Shown one piece after another: positions 46,350 to 57,900 of a stretch of DNA of 64,000 bases (positions within the stretch are counted from its first letter, which is position 1; each line of letters opens with the position of its first letter). Source of the stretch: Dracaena cambodiana (Eukaryota > Streptophyta > Magnoliopsida > Asparagales > Asparagaceae); the NCBI GenBank assembly GCA_036321105.1, contig JAYEPQ010000003.1:73885238-73949237 (forward strand), given 5' to 3'. The position numbers and the translations under genes are program-made. The notes below the pieces were generated by a model that saw only the letters and a program-made list of their open reading frames with translations, had not been told where the DNA came from and ran no database searches.

Positions 46350-49300
46350 ATGGCAGATAAATCTGGTGATATCAATCAGAGATTTGAAGCTCAAGAAAGA
46401 ATGATTCGAGAGCAACAGAAAACGATTGAAGACCTTAAGATGCTACTTTTAAAAGTTGTTGAAGATAATGCTAAACAGAGCAAGAAGACTCCAAATGAAG
46501 AAGAACAGGAGGAGAAAGCCCACTCGATGCATGAGGAAGAAGATAGATTTTCTTTCCATGATCCGCATGAAGAAAAGCTTGAAAAGTTACAGAATCAACT
46601 CGAAGCCTTGATGCGTAAAAAAGAGTTGAAGGAGTCAGGAGTCTCTAGACCATATCCAGCAGAATGGGATGTGGTACCCTATCCTCCAAAGTATAAGCCG
46701 CTCAAGTTGGAGCCCTATGACGGGAAGGGATCGCCCAGTCAGCACATCTATTATTTCTTGTCCCAAGCAGGACACTTAATGGGTAATGATCCCATCATGA
46801 CCAAAGTATTTGCAAGTACTTTGCGAGGGCCTGCCTTTACTTGGTTCATGCAGCTGCCCCCAGGTACTATTAATACCTGGTTAGATGTTGAGAAATCATT
46901 TCTCTCACGTTTCTTCGAGGATGACACCGAGATAACGGTTCATTCCCTCCTTGCAACTAGGCAAGGGGAACAAGAAGCGGTTAAAGATTTCATAGAAAGG
47001 TTCCGGGAGAAGTCCGTACATTGTAAACACGGAATGATCCAGGAAACTTTAGTCGAGACATGTCGACACAACCTTAAGACCAATGTGCTCCTCAAAATGG
47101 GGGCCGTAGAATCTAAGACGTGGAGGGACCTGCTCAAACAAGGAGAGCAAGCTGAAGACTTGATTCGCCGAGTTGAAGAGTCCCGCGGGCCAAGAAGTGC
47201 TAGGGGTAGTAAATCATATACCCAAAACAACAGCAACAAGAATAAAGGGAAAGCAGTAATGTCATCAGAAACTGCTCCTCAGAAAACCAGTCCTCTGCCA
47301 GAGCCGAAATCTCAAGGTCAACGAGGGTCAAGGCAAATTAGACCGCAGCAAGAAAGGAATTACACTTTCAAAGCTGAACAGACACCAGTCCTCTTTCACC
47401 TGCTCCAAAAGAAGGGAATGCTAAAACTTCCGGAGAATAAGAAGCCAGAAGATGCGGGTAAGACTAAAGACCCAAATTACTGTCTTTATCACCGGAATGT
47501 TGGGCACCCTACCAGGGATTGTTTTTCCCTTAAGAACAGAATCCAAGCACTAATAGAGGCTAGAGTTTTGACGCTTAAGGAAGAGCAGAAGAAAGTCACT
47601 GCCAATATGGCAACCATAGTGGTTGGAACCCACGAGTTCCCCGCAGGAGTGACCCCAATCCCAAAGGGTGAGGCAGTTACAAAGAATCTTGATCCTTACA
47701 ACAAAGCCCAAGAAGGACTTGTCCCCATAACAACCCAAAGAGGGGAAATTATGTGGGTTCACCCTGATTTGCTGGAAGATGAACAATGGACTACTTCAAG
47801 AGGTCCAGAGAAGAAGCGGGCTGTCAATGCCATTTCTGCGGATATAAAAGGAGAATATATAGCTTCGGGGGTCTTCACAGATTCTGAAGAAGAACCCGAA
47901 ACTATGGCCACCCATCAAGATGGGGCAGGCCCTTCCGGTACTCGATCTGGAAAGACATATCTTAAGGACTACACCAGAGTGGATCCAAAAGATATCTATG
48001 CAGAACTCGCAAAGCCTGCGAAGCAGAAAAGACTTCGTTTCCAGAAGAATTCTACCAGAGATGAAGGAGCCAAAGAAACTCCCTTCGAATTTGACATAAT
48101 CGCGCAGTTGGCTAATATCTCAGCGCGAGTGACGCTTTACGAATTGTTGAGATTATCAAAATCAACACGTGAAGCTCTAAGAGAGGCCTTGGCAGACTCT
48201 GAGTCGTTCCTATCTCAGATTGTCGAGCCGGCCATCGAAGAGCGGGACTCTTGCCCCCACTGTCATCAAGTGAGGAGGCAGGTCCCACAAATTATCTTCT
48301 CTCCAGAAGACATGCAGGTGAGGAATATAAAGCATAATAGGCCTTTATATTTCACTGGATATATCGGGTCCACAAAAGTGGACCGAATTCAGATTGATCC
48401 AGGTTCTGCACTCAGCGTCGTGCCCAGTAGATTGATGCAGCTGTTGGGGATTTCCCTTCATCGCTTGACACCTACACACACTACCATCTATGGATTCAAC
48501 GCTAATAATAGCCATCCTCTTGGTAAGATCCGATTGCGATGTCAAATTGGAGACTTGAAAACGGAGGTTACATGCTACGTAATTGATGCTGATACCTCCT
48601 ACAATATTTTATTGGGGCGACCTTGGATTCACTCTCATATGATAGTTCTGTCGACTCTTCACCAGTGCATGAAATATTGCGATGAGGAAAGAGAGGTCCG
48701 GACACTAATTGCTGACAAGCAGCCATTCAAAGGGTTGGAAAATTACTTCACAGATGCTGCACTCTACAAGCCAGCACATGAAGCCTCCAATGACAGTCTT
48801 AGCAAGTCTCCAAAACCCGACGACAGTGGCAATGAAGCCGACACTGAGTACGAGCTCCTTGGAGAAGATTACGGGGGTGATTACGAAATCAACCCTCACC
48901 TAGATCTTAGCTTAGGTCTTGATAATATAGTGGATGTAATAGAAAGTGAATGGGTTATTAATGAAAATGTAAAGTTAGTCTACGAGCATGCTGTAGCTAC
49001 TGAATCTGAACCCTCTTGTACATCCACCGAAGCGGATGGCCTGACCGAACTTGAAGTTCTGGCGGCATACCATTTGCCCCTCAGGTCTTCCCTCCTCTCT
49101 CAATTAAAAATAACCGAGGATCAAGGGCACTTCTTTGAAGTGCCTCCCCGACAGAAGTCCCAAAGGCCGATCATGTTCGGCAGAGTGGTTACGTCGCCTC
49201 GACAGAGACAAAGTAGTGAAAGTGATGAACAAACATCACCTCAATTTCACTTATATGAGCAAAGGTCCCGACAGATGATGGAGAAAATGGGATATAATTT

Positions 49301-52300
49301 TACCCAGAAGTCGGGATTAAACTTTGGAAAAGGGCGGCGGAATCTCATACCCTCGTTTAGACCGAGAGGAAAGAGCCCTGATTATTATCAGAAGACCCGC
49401 AGGGGGTTGGGTTATGTATCTACCCCACCTTCTTCACCATTAAAAGATGAAGAGAGTTCTTCTGATAAAGAAGAAACATCTTCACCAGATCATGATTCAG
49501 GTATAAGCACCGGTGCTTGGTTTCAATCTTTGACAATCAATATGGTTTCAGCCGCGCCAGAAAGCGACGAGGAACCAATTGACGTTCAAGATGATGCTTG
49601 GGCTAGGCATATAGATCCTCTCTGGGATGTCCGCTTTGAACAGCGTGACCCGCCCACAGAAGATAAATTAATACAGGTTAATATGGGAACAGAAGAAAAT
49701 CCGAAACCCATTTTCATAAGCGACACACTAACTCCTTTGGAAAAGGAGGAACTTATATCCCTTATCAAAGAGTATATAGATGTGTTCGCATGGAGTTATG
49801 AAGATATGCCTGGGCTTGACCCTCAAATTGCCACACACCGGTTAAATATAAAAGAAGATGTCAAACCTGTTAAACAGCAACAGAGGCATTTTCGACCGGA
49901 ATTGATGGAGGCAATAGTTGCTGAGGTCAATAAGCTTATACAATCCGGGTTCATCCGTGAAGAACAGCATCCTGACTGGGTGGCAAACATAGTGCCAATT
50001 CGCAAAAAGAATGGCAAAATCCGGATATGCATTGACTTTCGAGATCTGAACGCTGCATGTCCCAAGGATGAATTTCCGCTCCCCATCACCGACGTAATGA
50101 TCGATAATACTTGCGGTTATGAGAGGATGTCCTTTATGGATGGCTTCTCAGGTTATAACCAAATCAAGATGCACCCGGATGATGAAAAGCATACAGCTTT
50201 CAGAACGCCACAGGGGGTATACTGCTATACGGTGATGCTATTCGGATTAAAGAATGCAGGTGCCACTTACCAACGCGCAATGAGCGCCATATTTAAAGAA
50301 CACCTACGCAGAACAGTAGAGTGCTATGTGGATGACTTAGCAGTTAAAAGCAAAGACAAAGAAGATCATCTTCACGATTTAAGAGTGGTCTTCGATCTTA
50401 TGAGGAAACATCATTTGAAGATGAATCCCACTAAGTCATTCATGGGGGTATCCAGCGGGAAGTTTCTAGGGTTCGTAATAACTTCAAAAGGAATTTTCCT
50501 CGACCCTGAAAAGGTAAAAGCGATTAGCGAAATGCCGCCTCCCCGCAACCTTAAGGAACTAAGGGGATTACAAGGAAAGCTCGCTTATATTCGGCGCTTC
50601 ATATCCAACTTATCTGGACGATGCCAACCATTCTCCAAACTTATGAAAAAGGGAGTGTCTTTCATATGGGATGAGGCATGTCAGCAAGCATTTGATGACC
50701 TCAAGGAGTACCTTACTAAGCCTCCTGTACTAATGGCACCAACCCCTGGGCAGCCCTTCCTTATATATGTAAGGGCCATGGATAATGCTTTAGGAGCACT
50801 ACTTGCTCAATATAATGAGCAAGGCCATGAATATGCCCTCTACTATTTAAGTAGAACAATGATTGGGGTAGAACAGCGGTATACCCCGATTGAAAAAGAA
50901 TGTTTAGCCCTAGTGTTTGCTGTTCAGAAAATACGACACTACCTTTCGGGGCAAACAATTCATGTCATATCACGGGTTAATCCCCTGAAGATTCTGATGA
51001 CAAAACCGGGATCCTTGAATGGCCGATTGGCAAAATGGGCGCTCTTACTATCGCCCTATGACATACATTTTGTCCCTCTAAAGGCCATGAAGGGGCAGGC
51101 AATCGCTGATTTCCTTGCAGACCATCCAATTTGGTCCAAATTAAAGCAGACATCAGAAGTGAACACAGTTACCGGAGAACAACCTTGGCAAATGTTCTTT
51201 GATGGTGCCGCGAGACGATTTGCTGCTGGAGTGGGGGTTGTGCTAATATCCCCACATAAACATATATTGCCTAACGGTTACTCATTAACAGAACCATGCA
51301 CTAATAATGTAGCAGAGTACAATGCGCTCATTATCGGCTTAAAAATAGCCCTGCAACTGGGGGTGAACCATCTAGAGGCATATGGAGATTCTAAGCTCAT
51401 TGTCAATCAGATGACAGGTGAGTATGAAGTCAGACATGAAGCCCTCATCCCCTATCATCAGCTAGCTATTGAGCTAGCAGGATATTTTGAACAATTCTAC
51501 ATATATCATGTATCTCGAAACGAGAACATTTATGCAGATGCTCTTGCCGCATTAGCCGCAACGCTGGCAATCCCGCCAGGTGAAGCTAAAAGCATCACCA
51601 TTGGTAGCAGAGAACTCCTCCACCCAGATGTGGTATCTCAAACCGAAGAGGTATGCCAGATTGGCTTAAACTTAGAGCCCCGTGATTGGCGATTTCCGTT
51701 TGTGGATTATGCTTTGCATGGGATATTACCAGAAGATCCTAAGGAAGCCACCTCAATAAAGAGGAAGGCCCAAAGATTTTATTATGACCATAAACTTCAG
51801 ACTTTGTATAGAAAGTCAAGAGATGGTCTATTGCTACGCTGCATATCGAAAGCAGAAGCGGAACAAGTGCTGAAAGAAACACATGATGGAATATGTGGAG
51901 CTCATCAGCCCAGTCCCAAACTTGGAGACCGTATAAGAAGGCTGGGGTACTACTGGCCGAGCATGGTTACGGAAGCAATGGCATACGCTAAACGATATCA
52001 TGCATGCCAAATACATGCCAATTTTATTCATCAACCCCAAGAATACTTGCACAATACCATCGCAAGCTGGCCATTTGAAGCCTGGGGAATGGACATTGTG
52101 GGGCCAATAACTCCCCCGTCATCTAGAGGACATCGGTTTATTCTTGCAATAACCGATTATTTTTCAAAATGGGCCGAAGCCGTGCCCATGAAAGAGGTGA
52201 AGACGACAGATGTGATCAAGTTCGTCAAGCATCATGTCATTTACCGATTTGGCGTCCCTCGACGGATTATTCATGATAATGGTCCGCAATTCATCAGTCA

Positions 52301-52748
52301 GAGATTCTCCAGATTCTGCAATAAATTCAGAATCAAAGATATCGCTTCTACACCATATAACCCTGCGGCTAATGGGTTGGCCGAAACTTTCAACAAGACG
52401 ATCATCAAACTCCTTCGGAAGTTCGTGTCCTCCAATAAACGAGATTGGGATGAAAAGTTGGGAGAATGTTTGTGGGCCTATCGCACCACCATTCGCACCC
52501 CGACTAAATCTACCCCGTTTTCTTTGGTTTATGGAAGTGAGGCTGTCTTGCCTCTTGAAATCCAGATACCATCATTAAGAGTGGCTTTAGCCACAAAGAT
52601 GACGACAGAAGAACGCCATCAGCAAAGATTGCAAGAACTAGAGGCGTTAAATGAAAAACGTCTCAGGGCTCAACAACAAATTGTGTTGTATCAAGCCCGA
52701 ATATCTCAAACGTTCAATAAGAACGTTAAACCAAGGACCTTTAAATAA
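46350..52748 (+). CDS. gag-pol polyprotein of Tat-type Ty3/gypsy element
   Basis: 2132 residues. N-terminal coiled coil (QRFEAQERMIREQQKTIEDL). Gag core about 125-235 (FTWFMQLPPGTINTW). A short knuckle CLYHRNVGHPTRDC is near 378. The protease has IDPGSALSVV with D683. Reverse transcriptase is about 1160-1400 with YVDD at 1326-1329. First RNase H is about 1445-1595. The second, archaeal-type RNase H is about 1612-1740, with D1618, E1656, D1680 and D1730. Integrase is about 1775-2090 with D1915, D1976 and E2012 (D-D-35-E). In the integrase zinc finger the first Cys is replaced by Tyr (Y1883, then HAC). The frame ends at a TAA at 52746-52748 that truncates the integrase tail. Separate gag and pol frames are not seen; cleavage by the protease is inferred. 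Confidence 0.95.
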   Translation: MADKSGDINQRFEAQERMIREQQKTIEDLKMLLLKVVEDNAKQSKKTPNEEEQEEKAHSMHEEEDRFSFHDPHEEKLEKLQNQLEALMRKKELKESGVSRPYPAEWDVVPYPPKYKPLKLEPYDGKGSPSQHIYYFLSQAGHLMGNDPIMTKVFASTLRGPAFTWFMQLPPGTINTWLDVEKSFLSRFFEDDTEITVHSLLATRQGEQEAVKDFIERFREKSVHCKHGMIQETLVETCRHNLKTNVLLKMGAVESKTWRDLLKQGEQAEDLIRRVEESRGPRSARGSKSYTQNNSNKNKGKAVMSSETAPQKTSPLPEPKSQGQRGSRQIRPQQERNYTFKAEQTPVLFHLLQKKGMLKLPENKKPEDAGKTKDPNYCLYHRNVGHPTRDCFSLKNRIQALIEARVLTLKEEQKKVTANMATIVVGTHEFPAGVTPIPKGEAVTKNLDPYNKAQEGLVPITTQRGEIMWVHPDLLEDEQWTTSRGPEKKRAVNAISADIKGEYIASGVFTDSEEEPETMATHQDGAGPSGTRSGKTYLKDYTRVDPKDIYAELAKPAKQKRLRFQKNSTRDEGAKETPFEFDIIAQLANISARVTLYELLRLSKSTREALREALADSESFLSQIVEPAIEERDSCPHCHQVRRQVPQIIFSPEDMQVRNIKHNRPLYFTGYIGSTKVDRIQIDPGSALSVVPSRLMQLLGISLHRLTPTHTTIYGFNANNSHPLGKIRLRCQIGDLKTEVTCYVIDADTSYNILLGRPWIHSHMIVLSTLHQCMKYCDEEREVRTLIADKQPFKGLENYFTDAALYKPAHEASNDSLSKSPKPDDSGNEADTEYELLGEDYGGDYEINPHLDLSLGLDNIVDVIESEWVINENVKLVYEHAVATESEPSCTSTEADGLTELEVLAAYHLPLRSSLLSQLKITEDQGHFFEVPPRQKSQRPIMFGRVVTSPRQRQSSESDEQTSPQFHLYEQRSRQMMEKMGYNFTQKSGLNFGKGRRNLIPSFRPRGKSPDYYQKTRRGLGYVSTPPSSPLKDEESSSDKEETSSPDHDSGISTGAWFQSLTINMVSAAPESDEEPIDVQDDAWARHIDPLWDVRFEQRDPPTEDKLIQVNMGTEENPKPIFISDTLTPLEKEELISLIKEYIDVFAWSYEDMPGLDPQIATHRLNIKEDVKPVKQQQRHFRPELMEAIVAEVNKLIQSGFIREEQHPDWVANIVPIRKKNGKIRICIDFRDLNAACPKDEFPLPITDVMIDNTCGYERMSFMDGFSGYNQIKMHPDDEKHTAFRTPQGVYCYTVMLFGLKNAGATYQRAMSAIFKEHLRRTVECYVDDLAVKSKDKEDHLHDLRVVFDLMRKHHLKMNPTKSFMGVSSGKFLGFVITSKGIFLDPEKVKAISEMPPPRNLKELRGLQGKLAYIRRFISNLSGRCQPFSKLMKKGVSFIWDEACQQAFDDLKEYLTKPPVLMAPTPGQPFLIYVRAMDNALGALLAQYNEQGHEYALYYLSRTMIGVEQRYTPIEKECLALVFAVQKIRHYLSGQTIHVISRVNPLKILMTKPGSLNGRLAKWALLLSPYDIHFVPLKAMKGQAIADFLADHPIWSKLKQTSEVNTVTGEQPWQMFFDGAARRFAAGVGVVLISPHKHILPNGYSLTEPCTNNVAEYNALIIGLKIALQLGVNHLEAYGDSKLIVNQMTGEYEVRHEALIPYHQLAIELAGYFEQFYIYHVSRNENIYADALAALAATLAIPPGEAKSITIGSRELLHPDVVSQTEEVCQIGLNLEPRDWRFPFVDYALHGILPEDPKEATSIKRKAQRFYYDHKLQTLYRKSRDGLLLRCISKAEAEQVLKETHDGICGAHQPSPKLGDRIRRLGYYWPSMVTEAMAYAKRYHACQIHANFIHQPQEYLHNTIASWPFEAWGMDIVGPITPPSSRGHRFILAITDYFSKWAEAVPMKEVKTTDVIKFVKHHVIYRFGVPRRIIHDNGPQFISQRFSRFCNKFRIKDIASTPYNPAANGLAETFNKTIIKLLRKFVSSNKRDWDEKLGECLWAYRTTIRTPTKSTPFSLVYGSEAVLPLEIQIPSLRVALATKMTTEERHQQRLQELEALNEKRLRAQQQIVLYQARISQTFNKNVKPRTFK

Positions 52749-52943
52749 GGAGACTTGGTTCTGGCTGTTAAAAGGCCAATGGTGCTAACCCACAAGACTA
52801 AGGGTAAGTTTGAACCCAAGTGGGAAGGACCGTTCATTGTGGAGACAGTCTACTCCAGTGGAGCTTATCGCTTAATGAATCAAGACGGCGATAGAATGAT
52901 GATGCCGATCAATGGCAAATTTCTGAAGAAATACTATGCTTAA
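52749..52943 (+). pseudogene. integrase C-terminal tail after an in-frame TAA
   Basis: Directly in frame after the TAA. GDLVLAVKRPM, GKFEPKWEGPFIVE and GAYRLMNQDG form the GPF/Y-type chromatin or DNA-binding tail of Ty3 integrases, ending FLKKYYA and TAA. In relatives the sequence before GDLVL normally reads on, so one base change (GAA to TAA is the simplest) explains the break. Without readthrough the integrase lacks its tail. Confidence 0.85.
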
Positions 52944-53030
52944 TATCTCTGGAAATAAAAGCCTCCAATTTATCCAAGTTACGCAGATGAGCACTTGGAC
53001 TTCTTCTATTCTGGTGATTTTAACCCACTA

Positions 53031-53395
53031 AACCTGGTGCGTCTGGTTCTCAAGTTTGAACCACCATCAGTCTTTTTTTAGGCATGCGCATTGTGCGCCT
53101 CTGACCTAAACCTGGTGCGTCTGGTTCTCAAATTTGAACCACCATCAGTCTTTTCTTAGGCATGCGCATTGTGCGCCTCTGACCTAAACCTGGTGTGTTT
53201 GGAGTACCCAATTCGAGTTACGCGAGAGAGTCTTGAACCGCCTCCAGTTTGGTTCTCAAGTTTGAACCACCATCAGTTTTTTCTTGGGCATGCGCATTGA
53301 GCGCCTCTGACCCAAACCTGGTGTGCTTAGTTCTCAAGTTTGAACAGCCCCCAGTCTTCTTTTAGGCATGTGTAATTAAGCGCCTCTGACCTAAA
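53031..53395. repeat. 78-bp tandem repeats, about four copies
   Basis: Units start at 53031, 53109, 53187 and about 53315 with AACCTGGTG and include TTCTCAAGTTTGAACCACC and GGCATGCGCATTG. The third unit holds an insertion with ATTCGAGTTACGCGAGAGAG, the U5 motif. First of two arrays in the 3' region. Confidence 0.85.
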
Positions 53396-54530
53396 AAGTA
53401 TGAATTGCCCAACGCCAACTAGGCAATGGGAAGAGAACTAGTTTCTCGCCAACCCATCATACTGGGGTAAAAGTATGAATTGCCCAACGCCAACTAGGCA
53501 ATGGGAAGAGAACTAGTTTCTCGCCAACCCATCATACTGGGGTAAAAGTATGAATTGCCCAACGCCAACTAGGCAATGGGAAGAGAATAAGTTTCTCGCC
53601 AACCCATCATGCTGGGGTAAAAGTATGAGTTGCCCAACGCCAACTAGGCAATGGGAAGAGAACTAGTTTCTCGCCAACCCATCATACTGGGGTAAAAGTA
53701 TGAATTGCCCAACGCCAACTAGGCAATGGGAAGAGAATAAGTTTCTCACCAACCCATCATGCTGGGGTAAAAGTATGAGTTGCCCAACGCCAACTAGGCA
53801 ATGGAAAGTGAACTAGTTTCTCGCCAACCCATCATACTGGGGTAAAAGTATGAGTTGCCCAACGCCAACTAGGCAATGGGAAGAGAACTAGTTTCTCGCC
53901 AACCCATCATGCTGGGGTAAAAGTATGAATTGCCCAACGCCAACTAGGCAATGGGAAGAGAACTAGTTTCTCGCCAACCCATCATACTAGGGTAAAAGTA
54001 TGAATTGCCCAACGCCAACTAGGCAATGGGAAGAGAACAAGTTTCTCGCCAACCCATCATACTGGGGTAAAAGTATGAATTGCCCAACGCCAACTAGGCA
54101 ATGGGAAGAGAACTAGTTTCTCGCCAACCCATCATACGGGGTAAAAGTATGAATTGCCCAATGCCAACTAGGCAATGGGAAGAGAACTAGTTTCTCGCCA
54201 ACCCATCATGCTGGGGTAAAAGTATGAGTTGCCCAACGCCAACTAGGCAATGGGAAGAGAACAAGTTTCTCGCCAACCCATCATACTGGGGTAAAAGTAT
54301 GAATTGCCCAACGCCAACTAGGCAATGGGAAGAGAACAAGTTTCTCGCCAACCCATCATACTGGGGTAAAAATATGAATTGCCCAACGCCAACTAGGCAA
54401 TGGGAAGAGAACTAGTTTCTCGCCAACCCATCATACTGGGGTAAAAGTATGAATTGCCCAAAGCTTCTATAGCAATGGGAAGAGGAGATTAAATTCCTCG
54501 CCAACCCATCATACTGGGGTAAAAGTATGA
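53396..54530. repeat. 75-bp minisatellite, about 15 copies
   Basis: Units start every 75 bp (53396, 53471, 53546 and so on, with one 74-bp unit near 54071-54145) with AAGTATGAATTGCCCAACG. They continue with CCAACTAGGCAATGGG and end CATCATACTGGGGTA. Most differ by one to three bases; the last two (from about 54445) are diverged. The 25-codon period lets short frames repeat (MNCPTPTRQWEE), but most units are closed by the TAG in ACTAGTTT. Such arrays are known in the 3' region of Tat/Ogre elements. Confidence 0.95.
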
Positions 54531-54842
54531 ATCGCCCAATACCGATAAAGTAAAGGGAAGAGGAAAAGTTTGGTATTTAAATCCAAACGTGGTCCTCGAC
54601 AACTCACCATGTTGAGGGGAATAACATGGCTAGCCCAACTCAAACGGTAGTTGGTAAAGGCTAATCAAATCTGTTAATAGCTGGGGGTTTGCTAAAAATT
54701 CCATATTAAACGTTAATTGTTATTTCGGTTCAAGAAATTGAGCATAAAACGGTACCGAGATAAATCATTTTGACGACAGGTTATTTGTTGGGCAAGCAAA
54801 TCTGTTTTGAAGCCGGCAAATAAAAGAGTCAAAAGAATCATT
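54531..54842. other. spacer between the minisatellite and the antisense gene
   Basis: Single-copy DNA. GGGCAAGCAAATCTG at 54789 and the following A/T-rich part resemble 60090-60150 behind the second antisense gene, so the two 3' ends are paralogous. Confidence 0.6.
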
Positions 54843-54848
54843 TTTATT
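54843..54848 (-). terminator. putative poly(A) signal of antisense gene 1
   Basis: AATAAA on the minus strand, 107 bp after the stop codon at 54955. The sequence around it is A/T-rich. The paralogous signal of unit 2 is at 60141-60146. Confidence 0.55.
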
Positions 54849-54954
54849 AAGGTGAAGATACAAAAGGAATTTCAAAGAAACATAGTAAAGTTATCTCTCT
54901 CCTGTTTACAAAGTTCTTATTACAGGGAAGATAAAAGTGTAAAGAGAGATGAAA

Positions 54955-57900
54955 CTATTGGCCTCCCAGAAGTCTCAATTGGTTTATTGTCTCGTCCAAA
55001 TTTCTACGATGAGAAGCCTCCACGGTTTGCTGAGCTTGCCTACGCAACTCATCATCACTTATTGAAAGTTGTTGCTGACGAGATTCTTCTATGGCACGAT
55101 TCCTGGCCATCTCTTCCTGTTGAATCTGCTCCTGCTGGACAAGCAACATCTCCCGTTTCTTGACAGATTCTCCTAATCGGAGTTCATTTTCTATCAAGGT
55201 GGCCCGAGCTCTCGCAATCGTCTCCTGGGCTTTAGAGATGGCTGCCTGACTTTCCTCAATTCCGAAGTTTACCCTTTGCAGGTTGCCAATAACGGACTCC
55301 CGACTGGCCTGGAGCTCTGTCAGCTCCTGAGACCATCTCTCCTCCTGCTGCCTTAAAATATTTCTTCGAGATAAGGATTCTGCTCGAAGCCGCGCCAGCT
55401 CTATCTCAGTGATCGCCTCCACATCCGCCTGACAGAGTGTGTGTAGCGTGGTCACCTGCTCTTCTAAAGCTGCAAGGCGGGCCCGGTATGGAGCTGCTCG
55501 ATCTTGTCCACCGAATTCTTCGATATTTCCTAAATACCGGAGTAACAGTGGACGTGCGAAGTTGAAGGAATTATGGCCAGCAAGAACCATCTCGACACAT
55601 CTTCTTAACAAATACATAAAATCCTCGACAGTGAAGCCAAAAAGTCTTTCAAGAGGATTTGCAGTGTCGGTAGGCAAAGTAGGTAATGCCAAAAGGGGTG
55701 TCGTGAGCAAGGGAGCAGTAGTGGCTGGGATTGGAGAAGAAGAAGCCCGTCCCTGCATTAAATTCATGATCTGAGGGACCAGTAGAGCCAGTGTAGATCT
55801 GGAAGAACTGGAGACCCCAGACGAAATACCGTCGGTACAGATCACTTGGGTACCCCCACCAACAGGAAGAGAAGATGGGACTACTTCGCCTGAAACTCCT
55901 TCGGTGGGAGAAGCATCTTCGAACGAGAATTTCAAATTATTCTCCTCCCCTGCTGGAAGGCTTGGAGTCGGAAGAGTTGCAGGTATCTCAGCAGCCACGA
56001 TAACAGACGACGTTAAAATCGCTGACTGAGAAGGCGCTCCAACGACCATGGGAAATGTCTCAGAAGAGCAAACGGGTGTTGGAGATGGCATGCTAGGAGA
56101 AGGTGTAGCCTCATTAGCAGCAGCTGCAATAATAATCTCAGTTCTCTCGTCACTTCCCAATTCGTCAATTGGGGGAATTGAAGAGGAAACAGAGGCAGGA
56201 GCCGGTGTGGAATAATCAGTCGCAAACTCACTAGCAAAGCTACCTACACCACCAACAGAGCCAGAATGGTCCATTCTATCGTCAGACTCTACTTGGGTAG
56301 TCGAGTGCATTGGCGAAAGAAGTTGATCACCTACATTTCAGAAGACCAGAAAAGCAGTGTTACGTCAAAATAATAACGGGCAAAAGATAAAACGCTAAAG
56401 GCCATACCAGGCGATACAAGTCCAGTTGTCGGACTTGAAGGGGGAGCCATTGTTGTTTCCAGCAGTGTACCCGTCTCGCTACCCGTTAGTTGCGCCCCAG
56501 GTTCTGCCACAGGCTCTACGGCCGAAGGAGCTGAAATCTCAGCAACATTTGAAGCTTTGGCAGGTTCATCCTCCCTTGCCAACGCTGGGGGTACAGCTGA
56601 AGCCAACAAGTCGGAAGCAAGTTTGATAGCCACTTCTTGGGGGGCTATCAAAGTTTCTTGTGCCAATTTTTGCTTCTTACTCGGCCTTTTCTTTAAAGTG
56701 CCGCGGCGTTTGAGAGTTGGACTCAGGGAACGACGGACAACAGGCTGAGGAACTCCACCAGCACCAGCATTGTCATCATCATCACCGGCATCATCGTCTG
56801 ATTCACTGATGTCCGAAGGCTCAGCCGCAGCGCCAAGGAATTCTTCCATTCCTTTTATCCTTACCCTAGAAGCACCCTAGCGGCTAATATAGAGGGCTTC
56901 AATCTCTTTGCAACAACTGCGATTGAGAGAGAAGCCAGGCACGTCAGCATTCGCAATGTTGAACCAATTGCAGAAGCTGAGGGTCATGGCCAATTCTGGC
57001 ACCTTCTGGGGCAAGGAGAATTCAGCTTCGGTCCCGCCCGCTGCAAAATGGAACCAGCCACGAGCACCTTCGTATAAATTCCCCTCGTAAGCAAGATCTT
57101 TATTTGGATTGCCCACATAAAGTTGAGAATATCCAAACTGGCGAGCAAAGCGACTCGGAGTATATGGCTCAATCTGACACTGGAGATCTTGACGATACAC
57201 CAAGTGTCCGGGACGGATGTTGAGAAGCCACCAAAATGCTCCTGCAGATAAAGTAGTGAACTTATCTGCTCCCACGGCATCTTTCAGCCTTGTCCCATAT
57301 CCTCCGCCGGGAAAGTCAGGAAAACACCGGAAGATCTCGTAATTCTGAAAGCTACGAAGAGTCTTCCGAATCTGGGACATATAATTCTGCCTCCATGAAG
57401 AACGTTCATACAGTTCTACAAGGAAGCACTTTTCGCCCGAACGACGCTCTGGCGCACTCATTAAGGAGGGACAGTGCAAGACAAGCCACGCCATCAAATA
57501 GGTGTAGGGCATCTCCACCCTAGGGTTTGGAGTTTTCGGTTGGGCAGTCTCTTTCGACTTGCCCTTTCCTTTCCCCTTGACCTTAATAGTGGGGAGGAAA
57601 TCACGACATAATACCCTCAGTCCATACTGTAAATTGCATACCATAGCGGAAAGGAGTCCAAGGGGTCGGCCGTATGCAAGAAGAACCGCTGGATATACCA
57701 CGGTCACTGCAATCGCTTCCTTAGGCAATGACGGCACGACGCATCTTTTGAGCCACAGCATCAGAAACCCGGCAATGAGACCTCTGTTGGAGATCGAAAA
57801 CTGGGCTTGATAGTGATAGCTCTTAAATGAAGTACCAGGACCGTATTCATTCTCATTGGATTCAGTGGTATAATATAATAGATGGCGGCCCTTAGCAATA

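Noticed and set aside
53396..54530. Regular repeats with a CRISPR-like look (also 60771-61120 and 42716-42975)
   Set aside because: Units are directly adjacent, without unique spacers, and lie inside a plant retrotransposon.
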